This document shows, in pieces, positions 11,944 through 33,600 of a DNA stretch of 64,000 nucleotides (positions within the stretch are counted from its first letter, which is position 1; the number at the start of each line of letters is the position of its first letter). The notes beneath the pieces were generated by a model. The model saw nothing but the letters and a program-made list of their open reading frames with translations. It searched no databases and had not been told where the DNA came from. The position numbers and the translations under genes were made by a program. The DNA lies in contig NW_024103707.1 of assembly GCF_003945595.2 (NCBI RefSeq), forward strand, positions 744,001 through 808,000, written 5' to 3'. Source of the DNA: Pipra filicauda. Lineage: Eukaryota; Chordata; Aves; Passeriformes; Pipridae.

Positions 11944-12783
11944 CCCATGAATTCCTATACCATTATGAAGTTCTTAGCTGAACAACTGATACACATGTAC
12001 AGCTTAAGCAGCTGTGAATGGAAAAATTCCTGCTTACATCAACTTCAGAAGGTAAACTCAAAAATGTCACCAGCTTCTTGCTGTAGGTTCAGTTTTAAAT
12101 ATCCTGCTTCTCTTGAAGCTTCAACTGCTATATTAAAAACTGCAACCATGAGCTTTAAAAAATGAAAGCAAAGACAAATCTAAGAAATAGATTGAAGTAT
12201 TCCACTGCTGTGGAGTCAGTCCTCACCTTTTTGTAGCTATTAGAACCATGTACAAATATACTATTTCTCTTAGCTAGACAACTTTGAAAAGGAGAAGTCT
12301 AACAACTCTTCAAGTCTCACCCTCCTACCTGAATTATTTAAACATTTGGTATAAATTCCCTTTAAAGTACTGGCACTCCAGAGTATTGCTGCTCCTAGTG
12401 TATTATTCAATCAAGGTAAAGTGGTGCAATAGACACTGAAGATTCTTCAGCCCTGCCCTGCTTTAACTGCCTTTTCTGATGGTATATGAAAGGGAGATGA
12501 AGAAGAAGAGTTTGTGGAACTGCAGCAACCATTTTCCATCAGAGACTGTGACAATGTAAGAAATTAGCCAGCTTAGGTGCACCCTGGCTCCACTGCAAGA
12601 GGCAGCAGGTATTGAGATGATTTCATCTATGCTTAAAGCTTCTTCCTGTTTCTGGGATCTGAAAGGGAAGCTGTAACATGCAAAATGAGGCTGTTCCAGC
12701 TCTAACAAAGCTGGTTGCTGTGAGAAGATGCTACTCTCTGTGTAGCTGTGATGCTATCAGAGAGTCAAAGGGCTCTGTCTGTG

Positions 12784-12797
12784 CCCCCCCCCCCCCC
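12784..12797. repeat. Homopolymer C14 run
   Basis: Fourteen consecutive C on the plus strand (G14 in the SLC25A15 transcript direction, within its likely 3' UTR). Likely length-variable and G-quadruplex prone. Confidence 0.9.
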
Positions 12798-14056
12798 ACC
12801 ACCACTGCTGGGCTGCACTTACAGCACACAGCATCGCTGAACAACTCCAGGCCCAAGCTTGTGCTGACCTGAGACCTGCTTGGACTTATTCCGGGATAAG
12901 ACAGTAGCTGCTTCTTACAAGGCAGAGCATGCTTGTACAAAGAATGGTCTACCTCAAGAACAAAAGTGGCATCTGGAAATAGGTGTCACTGCATTATTTT
13001 GGGTAACACTAACTACACAGTTAATCAAGGAACATGACTAAGCAGGCATGCCCTCCAGGCCTGAAGGTGATACAAGCTATCCAGTCACATGAGCTTTTTC
13101 CACTCGGCTGAAGAGGCACAGCAAGGGGCAGGACTCAGCACAAGTAAGAGTGTGCTATACAAGAGACCATAGTGCCAGGTGTCTTTAAGAACAGTTCTAG
13201 CTCTCTGCTCCTCTTCAGCTTCCTGTCCTTCCAGCACATGGACTCGTTCATGACAAGGCGGCCCAAACAGGAGCCTGCACAAACTTACAATTCTGTGTTC
13301 AGAGCCAGCAGCTATTTCCAGCACTGTCCCGTATGTTAAACAGTGCTTAGCATATTCTACCACTTCTTGAAAGGATTTAGAAAACAATAAAATGCTGCAT
13401 AGATTCCTTATCATTGTTACTGGGTTTCTTTTATCAAAAACGCATGCATATCATTTGTACAAGTTAGTAGGGGGTGAACACTTCCTACTTTTATAAGCCC
13501 ATTCAGAAGGACAGAGTATGTAAGTCAGACACCATCTGCCAAGACCTTGGCAAGTCACGGAGCAGCTGGGAGCTGGAGAAGGACAGTGGTCTAGTTGAGG
13601 TTTATGTCCAAGTCATCCATAATCAGCATGATTAGACAAGACTCATGTTATTTTTGAGTCACACACCAGCAACAACTGGTAAAGGTCACTATGACAGCAG
13701 AGATGTAAAACCAGTGCTTTGCTGTAGGCAAATCATAGCCTACTGTTTCATGTTACATTAAACCCCACAGGTTAATAAGTCTTTTTAGCACCATTACAGG
13801 TCAGGAAATACAATTATGACATGCAATGTACCTAGTGCAGAATCTGCAAGATGGAGATAGTTCTGCTTGTGCAATTCAGGCAGTATGTACACAGCTCTAT
13901 AAAAATCACCTGATTTTGAAAGATTACAAATCCTAGACTGGAGATGAGTTCCTAAAATTAGGTCACTGATTTGGCCCTCCTCAGACCATCATGTGATCTA
14001 CATATTTTTGATCATTTATTTATAATAATCGTTTGTTCTTTATCTGCTGGAAGGTA

Positions 14057-23008
<8,952 letters not shown>

Positions 23009-23081
23009 GCTTCACACTTGTTTACCGGTTACTTCAGAGCAAAGTCTCCTGTTTCCTCGTAGGTATGGAGATAGTTGTCTC
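23009..23081 (-). other. SLC25A15 5' UTR part of coding exon 1
   Basis: In the minus direction a CCCTCAG acceptor (23083-23082) is followed by 73 bases with no ATG in them, leading to the start codon. This implies an upstream non-coding exon joined here, probably from the CpG island near 25.5 kb. Confidence 0.65.
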
Positions 23082-24949
23082 CTGAGGGAAGAGAAAGATA
23101 CACAATTTACAATAACTTGACAGGCAAAAGCATCACAGGAATGCTTTCACATCCACTCTTCCATTTAGAGCCAGAAATTCTTGTGCCCAGGAGTGAGACT
23201 TAGCATATTTGTATTTTGACCAATTTTGCTGCATTAAGCATGTCTCCTGGAGTATTACACCTAGCTTCATCTTTCTTGGACTTTCCAGCTTCTAATTTCC
23301 CTGGATATCTCAAATGAAAGCAAAGAGTACATCCAGGGAACAGTGCTGAGCATTACCTTTATATTGATTATAGAAGCATAGTCTCACATCAGGTGTCTAA
23401 GGCTAGCTGGCAGGAATATTTCACCCCTGTCTCAGCTCCTCACCTATAAAAAAAACCAGAGAATCTCCTCTCCTCATGGTGAAGAGCAGGTAAGAAAACT
23501 ATCCATGATGATACAAGTACATTAAGTGGTTCTCAAAAGATGAGTAGAATGGAAATGAACATGAACATCTTGAATTGTGTCTGGCTGTCATGTTCCCAGT
23601 GCAAGTTCCACACACCAGCATATTATAAATAAGAATTGCAACTCATCTCTCAGTAAGGCAGCTGGAAAGCAGAAATACAAAGGTGACACTTTGAAATAAA
23701 GCATTCAAATGAATTCAAATTTCAAATTTGCAGCAAGGTACACTGGGCAAGCAGTTAAGCTTATATATCTGGGACAAAAGAGCTCCAGCTGTTTCAGAAC
23801 CATGCTGCTGAGTGAGACACTTGGCTGGTAGTGCTGTCAAAAAGCTGCAGGAGTCTTAAAATTTACCACACAAATATACACGTGAATCAGCACCTCATTG
23901 ACTTTTAAGCCTGGCTTCAAGCACAGTATATCAGTAAACAGAACAGTTTTCACTCTTTTACCTACCGTAGTACTTCTTTTGAAGCCTGTTACTTCTCAAA
24001 ATATATTTTGGGGTAATACGAATGGGAAACAATTTCCAGTAGGCTACACTGAAAGGATAATAAAAAAATCATACTGTATAAAACACAGCCGTTGTACAAG
24101 AAGCACAGATACTTGAATACAAGCAAGGCTTTAAGAAAACCTGTCTCTAAAAAGATTTACTATTCCTGAACCTTAAAAAATACTCCAGTAGGCCAAATAC
24201 TGTTACTCAGTGACTTTACCCATCCAATCTGTTTCAGATGTGCTGCATAAATCTAAACATAATGGATTTAAAACAAAATAAATAATTACTCTTGTAATAA
24301 ATGGCACTAACACATTCAGTTTTCAAATTGTGGCTCCAGATTTGAACTGTTTTGCTACTGACACCATAGCATGCTAGGTGTTATTTCACAATGGAGACTC
24401 CAAGGCCAAATTGCACTTTGTTATCCCATATACCTCATTAGTGCTCACACAGCACTCCACAGTTTTGCACCTAATTTAGAGGAAAAGAACAACAGATCAG
24501 TGAGACAGACTTTGAATGAAGGGAATTACTAGAGAGCAACAACTGCTTGTGTTCAGTAAAATATACACTGCTTTCATCGTGCTGAGTGCTTATCGACTTG
24601 TGCCAGTCCCTAAAGGGAGCACATGCCAAATCACCCACAGAAAACTTGGCAGCAGAAGGAAAAAAAATATGCCTATAAAAACATGGACTTTAAGAGCAAA
24701 GGAAGTCTAGCTGCCTGATCCATATCATCACAGTGTCACTTTCATCAAATTTAAGCCTTAGTCAAAACTAAACCAGTATTATATATGTACATACCTATTT
24801 TTTTCTTATTTGTAATAACACTAAAAGATTAAAAGCTGCTTGTAGATAAAGCAAGGCAACAACTGCTCTGTTATTTCCAAATCGAACCCAAGCCTCAAAC
24901 CTCAAAACAGAAGCATTAGTTAGTGTAACAGGTCCTGCTGGGTCCTCCG

Positions 24950-25640
24950 CCCGCAGCCCTAGATGTTTCTCCCTGCTGATGCCTTCTCCAAACACTGAGT
25001 AGCTAAACCCAGAAGGCAGTCCTGCTTCTTGCCGTAGCCCGCACGGGCAGGCCGTGACTCCGCTCCCCAAGGTCTCAGCAGGCCGGCACCCCGCCGCAGC
25101 AGAGCGGGGCGGTACCGGGGCTCACCGCGCCGGGCTGTCACACGTGCTCGCGGCCGCTGCGGGCGGGCCGGGCAGGGGCCACACCGCAGCTCAGGCTCCT
25201 TCGGGGAGGAAGGCTCAGGATTCCCGTTCCGCCAACACCCGCCCATTCGGAGCAGGACGCCCTGGCCTGCGTTCTGCGGAGGCCCGGGGGAGCAGAGCCC
25301 GCCCGACCCCGGCCCAGCGCCTCTCCCGGGCGGCCGCACGCGCCGCCGCTTCCCGAGGGGCCCCACCCCGCGCCCGCCGCGCATCCCAGGCCTGCCCGCC
25401 CGGCTCCCGAGCCGGGGGGACTCCCAGCCCGGCCGACCCGCTGCCCCCGCCCGGCACCGCCACTCACCAGAACCGCCGTCCCCCCACTAGAACGGTCCCG
25501 CCGCCGCTGCCCTCCCCATAGATATATATATATGGAGGCGGCGATGGAGGCGGCGCGGCCCCGCCGTGGCCCGGGAAATGCGCGGGCCGGGGTAGTGGCG
25601 GGGGGGGCGGCGGGGCTGGGCTGTGTTTAAGCTGGGGCTG
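24950..25640. promoter_or_regulatory. CpG island, SLC25A15 promoter region
   Basis: Dense CpG over about 700 bases, peaking at 25.1-25.6 kb, at the position expected for the SLC25A15 5' end. On the minus strand, a GTGAGT donor follows ...GGCGGTTCTG at 25468, a good candidate for the end of the non-coding first exon. A second GTGAGC donor is near 25120. The overlapping ORFs here are composition artefacts. Confidence 0.75.
25518..25537 (-). promoter_or_regulatory. TATA-like palindrome in the CpG island
   Basis: CCATAGATATATATATATGG is a near-palindromic TATA-rich block within otherwise GC-rich DNA, about 50-70 bases upstream (minus direction) of the candidate first-exon donor. It is placed to act as a TATA box for SLC25A15, but its symmetry leaves direction open. 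Confidence 0.4.
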
Positions 25641-25755
25641 GGCGGTGTTTAAGCTCATTGAGCAGGATGCAGCCGAATCTATGAATTACAACCATAGTAT
25701 TTTTTTTCTTTTTTTTTTGGTTGGGTGGTTGGGTTTTCTTTTAAATTTTGTTATA

Positions 25756-25838
25756 AAGAAGGATTTATTTAGGAATTGCGTACTCTGGAATAACAGCGGT
25801 TTGTGTTATGACTCCGGAGACACTCTCCTAAGCTGTCA
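25756..25838 (+). repeat. Unclassified dispersed repeat, copy 1
   Basis: Shares GGATTTATTTAGGAATTG, AATAACAGC, GTTTGTGT and GAGACACTCTCCTAAG with copy 2 at 27447-27546, in the same orientation. Copy 1 lacks about 30 bases in the middle. Family not recognised. Confidence 0.7.
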
Positions 25839-26309
25839 CTTTAATGATCCTGTCGCATATATAGTGGCCTAAACCACTGTGGTGAGTGCTAATATCACTT
25901 TCCTCAGCTGAAACTACAGAGCACTTTTTTTTTCCCTTTTGATTTGCAGTTAACTGAAGTGCTTGCAATAAGGCTTGTCAGAAACAATGCCCGGTTGAAA
26001 GCAGTACATCATGTATATCAGTGGTCAGTCATACTTGGGAAACACTGTATGCCTGTAATCCCTGTTGAGCTGCACGCATGTTTGTGTGGATTGGATACCC
26101 AGACCTACATATTTGAGCTTAGATCCATTTTTTTTCCACCAAATAAATCTGATGGCTCCTACTTTCAAAGCCCAAACCAAGGCAAAAGCATTATAAATAC
26201 CATAAAGTTAAGTATTTATTTTTCCCCATCACTTTTAATTAATTGTAGAGTTCAGATTTGATTTTTCTATATGGTTATTTTCTTGAAATATTTATTTTAA
26301 ATGGTTTAT

Positions 26310-26850
26310 CATAGAATCATAGAATGGCCTGGGGTGGAAGGGACTTTAAGGATTATCTAGTTCTAACTCCCCCGCTGTGGGCAGATACCTTTCACTAGAC
26401 GTAGTTGATCAGAGTTCCAGCCAGCTTGGCTTTGAACACTCTTAGGGATGGGGTATCCACAGCTCCTTTTGGCAATTTGTTCCAGTGCCTCATCACTCTC
26501 AGAGTAAAGAATTTCTTCCTAAAATCTAATCTAAACTTTCTGTCTTTCAGTTTGAAGCCATTCCCCCTTGTCCTGTCACTACATGCTTTTTTAAATAGTT
26601 GCTTTCTGTCTCTCTGTTAGGCTCCCTTCAGGTACTGGAAGGTCACAATTGGGTCACCCTGAAGCCTCCTCTTTTCCATTCTGAATATCCCAATTCTCTC
26701 AGACTCTCCTCGTAGGAGAAGTGCTTCTGCCCTCTAACCAACTTGGTGAGCCTCCTCAGGACTTGCTCCCAACAGGTTGATATCCTTCCTGTGCTCGTGA
26801 CCCCAGAGCTGGATTCAGTATTCAAGGTGTGGCAATTGTGAAGGAACAAC
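26310..26850 (-). mobile_element. CR1 LINE, 5'-truncated 3' end
   Basis: Begins with ATAGAATCATAGAATGG, the reverse complement of the CR1 3' tail, followed by the antisense landmarks 'GGAAGGGACTTTAAGG', 'TTCCAGTGCCTCATCAC', 'AGAGTAAAGAATTTCTTCC' and 'CTTGTCCTGTCACTACA'. About 540 bases, relatively well preserved. Confidence 0.93.
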
Positions 26851-29794
26851 AAGCTAGGTTATAAATGGCTTTAGAAATTGAATTATAAATTATTTTATTT
26901 CTTTAATGTAAAAAAAAATTGCTGGGTCTGTGGTAACCAGTTAGTGATTGTGATTTAGTTGCACAGCTCAAATAACCGGCAATATTAAAGAGATTACTGT
27001 TTAGTTGCAAAGAATTTTGATCTGTGTGGTGATTTCCTTTTCAGCAGGATGGCAGCATTGTTGGAAGATCCAGTCAGTGAAAACCATCTAACTCCCAATG
27101 CAGTGAAACTTGTGATTAATATGTCATTAAACCACGTGCTGCCTGCCATTGCCATTTGCCAGCTAAAACATCAGGCCTTGCGTATTTCAGGATGCTTCTT
27201 CATAACCACATTCCTCGGGCAGACCACCAGGACCCATCTGCTCTTGTTTGGACTCTGTACAAGAGATGGAGATGGTGACAGCACTTGAAATAATTGCGTG
27301 GGAGATTTTGTAGCCATGGAATGCAGCACTACAATGAGCATATTGCCACCACGTGGCTATTTCTGCTGCCTGCACCCGTGGCTACTCAGCCAAACTATAC
27401 TTTTGTCCCTGCACTGGGCTGGCATGGAGGACTTCTGGGTTTTAAAGAGGGATTTATTTAGGAATTGTGTACCCTGAAATAACAGCAGTTTGTGTGTACA
27501 GGGGAACCATAGCAGAACTGCCATAATTACTGAGACACTCTCCTAAGATGAGATGTCAATCTGTTTATTTAAGGAGTTTAACTTCATGCTTCACCTCAAA
27601 GGATTTAAACATGTCAGAAATGGGATGTGTGCAGAGAGCTTGGCTTGCAGGTCCTTTGCAGGAATGTAAAAGTGGTTTCTGGGACTAAAGGGATCTGGCT
27701 TGAGGTATGTGTGATTGACTTTGGGATGATCCGCTGTGCGATGGAGGGGCACAACTTCTCTTCAGGAGAGTATTTTGGCAGTGGACAGATGCATAACTTC
27801 TGGGAGATGAAAAGCTGTAAGAAGATGCCATGGAAACTTGTCTGATGCAGTAGAGGAAAGGGTTTCCTTGCAACGTGTTTCTTTCCATCCTGTGGGATAC
27901 CACCAGTCCAAGTCTATCTTCTGGGTCCTTCACCATCTCTAGCTGATGACAGATAAACCATTTGCTCCCTGTAAGCCAGTTTGCCTTTCCTAATCCATAC
28001 AGAAATCCTCATTGCCCAAGAAGATGAATGTCAGTTCTTGGCAAGTATTGTTCCAGAATAGCAGCCAGAGCTGCAGAAACAAGACCATCAAAACTCACCC
28101 AGCTCCTTGCAGTGCATGTTATTCAGACTGTTTGGAGAGGTAGGTCATGCAGGACAGTACCACGTGGGGGTTGTACACGGGGGAAAAGTAAGATGCACTC
28201 TGCAGGTACACAGGTGAGAATGTTTTGTGTACTGATGTACCACAGTCAACTGCAAGTGAGAGGACAGTGTTGGCCTTTTCCAGGGTAGGTTCTACTAATG
28301 AAGTGAAGGTTTAGGGGCCACTTTTGAACCATGTTTCAGAAGGATGTTTGGCCCTAACCTAATGCAAAACAGATTCCCTGAGTTGGAGGTGAGCAGCCTC
28401 AGCGCTAGACATTTCAGTCTGCTGGTATGTTTTCATTGCATCAAATTCATTACTAGCATAGATAGTCCCATTCCCTTCGGGATTCCAGAACTTCTTGGAC
28501 TGTGTCATCTTCCTAGTAAGTGTGGAGATTGAAGACCTGACTGGTCTGGAAGCAGAGAGATGAGGGATAATGCAAGTTTGAGGTGAAAATAAAAAGCTCA
28601 TGTTGTTGCTACAGGTCTTTGGCAGAATTTTTCTTTGTACTGTAAGAATTGTACTTCCAGGTTCTGTTTTCAAAAAATATTTTTTTTCTGTTTTGCTTAA
28701 TATTCTTCATAACTACCACTTGCCATGGAGTTATGCTGTACCCTGAGCATTTTCTTCCTGTTTATTAGCCAGCTGCAAATACTTACCCTTTGAATCTCAT
28801 GCCAAAACAGCAATCCATAAAACCGACATGCAGAGCTGAAAATGGTATGTTTCTTGGACAACTTTTTAACACTTCTATCCATTTTTTAAAAAAATAACTC
28901 ATGGTTGAGGTGTGCAATGGACTTATAGAAAGTTAGTTACTGAATATGAACCAATCTGGGAATTGCCTTGGTACATTGTCTCAGCTGGGGCAATGTGATA
29001 CTACCAGGCAGCAGCTCACAGCAAAGGAGGGTTGTGATGCAAAGTGTGAATTTAGGGCTTTTGTATATCACACTCCTTGGACACCTGACCTTCCTTGGAA
29101 AATGGCTGTATGCTGAAAAATCACTGTGAACCAGCCACACACCGAAAGTGCTGTATGGGCTGAAATCTATGTTTTATACTTAATATTTTCAGTACCACAA
29201 ACTTTAGAGAGAGGTGAGAGACACTTGAATTAGCTGTCTGTAAAGGAATTTACTTTTACGTTTCTTAAAGCAATTTATGCTCTGAAATACAATATCATCT
29301 GTCATTCAGAGAGGTAACTTTGGTCTTCAGATACTCTGCCAGCACAGTTCTGGATACTGCTACTTATTTTGTTTGTCCTCACCTGTACTGCAGACAAGAC
29401 TCTAAAAAAACCCCCCAAAAATCAACTCTTATGGGAATGTAAATCTATTAAATCTATTAAATCCATTTCTTAAATATAAAAAAAATATGTACTTCACTCT
29501 TAGAAAACCAACATAGGTGAACCACTGGGGCAGGATTGGTATCTTAATTTGGAGCCAATTTAGTGATTATTTAGCGATGGAAAAAACAGGAACAACCCAA
29601 TGAGACACATGAACTTCGTAAACACAGCTCTTTTTTTCCCCTCCACAAAATTGTTAAAGGTAAGTGCTTTGGCCCCAGCAGAAACCCTTGCACTTATCTG
29701 CTCTTGCTCAGCCATGAGAGCTGCAGCTTTCCCCAAGACTTTGGGGATCTCCTACCATTAAATCCTTCAGAAGGGTCACCCCAAGTCTTGGTTT
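26851..29794. other. Intergenic spacer upstream of MRPS31
   Basis: Between the SLC25A15 and MRPS31 promoters. Apart from repeat copy 2 at about 27.45 kb, no element, no recognisable homology in the short ORFs, and no CpG island. Confidence 0.55.
27447..27546 (+). repeat. Unclassified dispersed repeat, copy 2
   Basis: The longer of the two copies, with an extra segment between GTTTGTGT and GAGACACTCTCCTAAG that copy 1 lacks. It does not look like CR1. Confidence 0.7.
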
Positions 29795-30360
29795 CACAGA
29801 ATCACAGAATCAGTCAGGTTGGAAGGGACCACAGTGGATCGTCTGGTCCAACCTTCCAGCTCAAGCAGGGTCATCCTAGAGCACATTGCACAGGATTGCA
29901 TCCAGATGGTTCTTGGAAACTCCATAACCTCTCTGGGCAATCTGCTCCAGTGTGTGGTCACACATACAGGAAAGAAGTTTTTCCTCATGTTCAGGTGGAA
30001 CTTCCTCTGCATCAGTTTCTGCCTGTTGCCTCTTGTCCTACTGCTTGGCACCACTGAGAAGAGCCTGGCTCCATCCTCTTGGCACCCACCCTTTAGATAC
30101 TGATAGACATTGATGAGGTCCACTCTCAGTCACCTCTTCTCAAGGCTGAACAGGTCCAGCTCCCTCCATCTTTCCTCGTAAAAGAGATGCTCCGGACTGT
30201 AGCATCTTTGTTTCTGCTGGACCTGCTCCAGGAGCTCCATGTCTCTCTTGTACTGAGGAGCCCAGAACCAGACACAGCACTCCAGATGTTGCCTCACCAG
30301 GGCTGAGTAGAGGGGCAGGATCACCTCTCTCGACCTGCTGGCAATGCTCTTCAAACGCGC
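29795..30360 (-). mobile_element. CR1 LINE 3' end next to the MRPS31 promoter
   Basis: Starts with the inverted tail TCACAGAATCACAGAATC, then 'GGTTGGAAGGGACCACAG', 'CTGGTCCAACCTTCCAG', 'AGAAGAGCCTGGCTCCATCC', and ends near 'GGATCACCTCTCTCGACC'. The truncated 5' end abuts the CpG island less than 200 bases from the MRPS31 start codon. Confidence 0.93.
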
Positions 30361-30535
30361 CTACAAATCCTGGCACAAAGACCTCTGAGAGACTGTCGGT
30401 GGCCTGGATGGGTTTGTTTGGCGGAGGAGCAGATCCCGGCCGGAGCCAGGCGGAACGCTGCTGCGCGGAACGCGCGGCGCGGCTTCTGTTCCCGGCCGGC
30501 GGCGGCGGGGAGCGCGGGCGCGGAGCGCGGGCACG

Positions 30536-30633
30536 ATGTGGGGCCGTGTACGTGTCTGGGGCGGCGGTGGCTTCGCGTCGCGGCTCCTCGGGGCGGCGGC
30601 GGCGGCACCGCGGCTGCACTGCAGCCCTCACAG
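30536..30633 (+). CDS. MRPS31: MRPS31 exon 1: start and presequence
   Basis: ATG at 30536 in the CpG island; [32 protein letters not shown] and a split Ser codon. The start was chosen because this frame alone joins exon 2 in phase and gives a matrix-targeting-like leader. Donor GTACCC is weak but positioned correctly. Confidence 0.85.
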
Positions 30634-33600
30634 GTACCCTCGCTCCCCTACATCCTCACCTGGCGGGGCGGGAGTGTGTGTGTGTGCCGGCGGTGGCCGG
30701 GCCGTATCCCAAAGCGCGGCCTTCTGAGGGCCGGGGTCCGCCTGTGCCGCCGGGGCTGGGAGCCAGTGACACCAGCAGGGACTGGGGATTGGGGTCAGTG
30801 GAAGGGAATGGCATGGGCTGTGTGTCTCACGTTGCTTTCCTTGCCGTCCTTCCCATCGTGGAGTGGTGTGAGCGATCCGCATGTGTGACCTGGCCATAAC
30901 TCTGCACCGTGTGGGTCAGCAGAGCGGTGCTGCCTGCTGGGCTTTGTTGTACATGCCCAAAACACCGGCTAAGAGCAACATTTGGGAGTTCGTTTTCATT
31001 TTTACTATCAGATTTTTAAGTGTTTTTAATGGCAGGTCAGTTGTACGTTTATTTATTTATTTTTTTTTAGTTTCAAAGCTCCTCGATATTTTTGCACAAG
31101 CTCCGATGCTGTGATGGCCTCATGCACAAAACAGCTCAGGCTCCTTGGTAGCTGTATTTGCTTTCTCAGGCCGAGCTTCCCAGCAGGAGGCAAAACAGAG
31201 GGTAGGTGAAATATAGCGATGCAAGCTGCAGTGCACTGCTGGTTTTAAATGTCTAAGGCTTGCAGTCTTGCTGTGTTTTCCGGGGTTTTTTTTGAATTTT
31301 TGTAAGCAAGGATTAGGCTGAGAAAGTTGGGGCTGTTCAGCCTGGAGAAGGTTGCATGGAGTGTCTGAAGGGGGCTACAGGAAAGCCAAAGAGGCACTCA
31401 GGAACGGTAGTGATAGAACATGGATACAAATTGAAAGAAAGGAAATTTGGGTTAGCTATTAGGAAGGAATTCTTTACTGTGAGAGTGGTGAGACACTGGT
31501 ACAGCTTGCCCAGAGGAGCTGTGGATGCCCCAACCCTGGCAATGTTCAAAGCCAGGTTGGATAATGCCTTCAGCAACCTGGTCTGGTGGGAGGTGTCCAT
31601 GGCAGGGGGCTTGGGACTAGATGATCTTTGAGGTCCCTTCCAACCCCTCAACATTCTATGATTCTGTAAATTCTGAATGGTTAAGTAGTGTTAAGGAGCA
31701 TGCAACCTGAATTAATAAAAAAATGAGCTTGGCAAATACCTGTGGAGAACAACGCAGTGTAAAACAGCAGGGCTCCCACCTTCTTCCCAGTAATGAGGTT
31801 CTGAAGCTTTCCTTAAATTTTCCTGTTGCTACTCAACATTGAAATTTAGAGTTTAATGCTGACAGTTTATGAAGTACAGAGTGACTGAAGTGTAATGCCT
31901 TCTGGTACTGGCAGATTTTCTTTTTTTTACACAAAGACAGATGTGTGTGAGGTGGGGAGGTATGTCACAATTCCTTCAGATTTGTGGAAATGTTTTATGA
32001 TCTGCTGAGGTGTTTTATTTTGAATCAAAATAAATATTTAATTTTAATTTTTTTTTCTTTGCAGCTGTGAATTTAGAGATTTAAAAACTTCATTTTAGAA
32101 TGTTAAAAAGAACAGTTCTTTGAATTTTATGATAACTTTTCTAGAGAATGCAGTTGTGTCTGTGTTGCAGCAATCTCCTGATCAGCTCCCTGCTGTTCCT
32201 GGCTTCACATCTTCACCTGCACTGTCAGTTTCAGCTTCTTTGCAATGATGTGGTAAACTAAGTAGAGGAGCTATTTCAAAGGGAAAAATAACCCAAATAA
32301 TTTTTTGTTTGTTACTGTGTTATCTTTCAGCAGAATCCATTTCCCCACTTGGCTGCTATATTGCAGGGTAGTGGAATGTGATCTGTAGTAGTGCCACAGG
32401 AGTGAAAACATGTGAAGCTACATGTGTGTGTACAGTCTTTTTTCAGATGGCTGGGAGTGTTGTCTTTATTGACTTATTTTTAAGAGTTTTGTTGAGTTTT
32501 CTCACTATCAACAAATTTAAGTATAAGGTAGCAGTAGATTCAAACTTGCTCTACTACCTAATGCAGAAATACTTTGAAAGTTTTAAGTTCATAGATTATT
32601 TTCTCCACAAATAAACAGTGTTTTAAAGTTGTTTACTTGATTTTTGTGATGAGGAAACTGTAAATAATCAAGAGTTTGAAATGGTGTCCCAGTCCTTCTC
32701 AAAAGTCAAATGGTACATGTTTGGCATATACTCAACATACTCAGAATGCACTCACTTAAACCTAGACAGTTGTAATTGATGTTTTGGGTTTTTTTTTTGT
32801 AGGCTAACAAAATTCAGCCTTGGACCCTATTTGTAACTTCTGTTTTTTAACTTTGTATATCATCTAGCAAAGTACAGAAACCCTTCAGCACAAGCAGCGT
32901 GCTTTCTGATGAGAAAGATGAATGTACCACTTCCAAAGGCAGCACCACTGAGGGGGCATCAAAGAGGCAGAAGGGTACAGCAGAAACACCAAAGCAGAAG
33001 CTGTTAGACATTATTGGTAATATGAAAGTGGAAGTGAGCTACAGAAAGAAACTCCAAGAGTTAAAAGCCAGTGAGAACAAAAAGCAAGCCATGAACAGGC
33101 TGGAAGGCCCAGACAGTGAAGGTCCTCAGAGAACTGCAGAAAGCATCCAACGGTAAAGTGTAACAAACTTTTCTTGCCCTGTTTTATCCTTTTTTCATTT
33201 TTTTTCATTATTCAGGACAAAATAAACTTATCAAATGCCATTTCCACCTATCGAAAAGAATCATGTAAGGGAGTGTGGTATACAGATGTAGCTTGGAGTA
33301 AATCACAGGAGAGCTTCTGGACAAAAGATGCCAGTTGCTTTCTATGACATACTACCTTCTGCACTGAGATTCTGGAAAGGTAACATTAGCATCTGCTCGT
33401 GGAAAGTTATTTTAATGGGAGAGGGAAAATACTGTTCGGATAAAATACAATGAAACTGAGAAAAAAGAAAAAAAAAAATTAAGAATGGCATCATGATTGT
33501 CAGGTCTTCGGACTGGCTCCTCTCCACAATGTGTTACATAATATTTATTACCCCACAGGTCTATGCTGCCAGTGGTTTTCAGGCTGTATGTCCGAGGGGC

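Larger units (their letters stand above)
30380..30790. promoter_or_regulatory. CpG island, MRPS31 promoter and first exon
   Basis: CpG-dense block with no obvious TATA box, covering the MRPS31 start codon and first donor. The 5' UTR should begin roughly 30.40-30.52 kb. Confidence 0.75.

Noticed and set aside
24959..25521. Overlapping ORFs of 82-155 residues on both strands as proteins
   Set aside because: Low-complexity Pro/Arg/Gly/Ala translations of a CpG island with few stop codons by composition; no family resemblance, and they sit in the SLC25A15 promoter.
30140..30899. ORFs of 156-166 residues around the MRPS31 start
   Set aside because: Shadows of the CpG island, MRPS31 exon 1 and the adjoining CR1; they cross the supported exon 1 donor.
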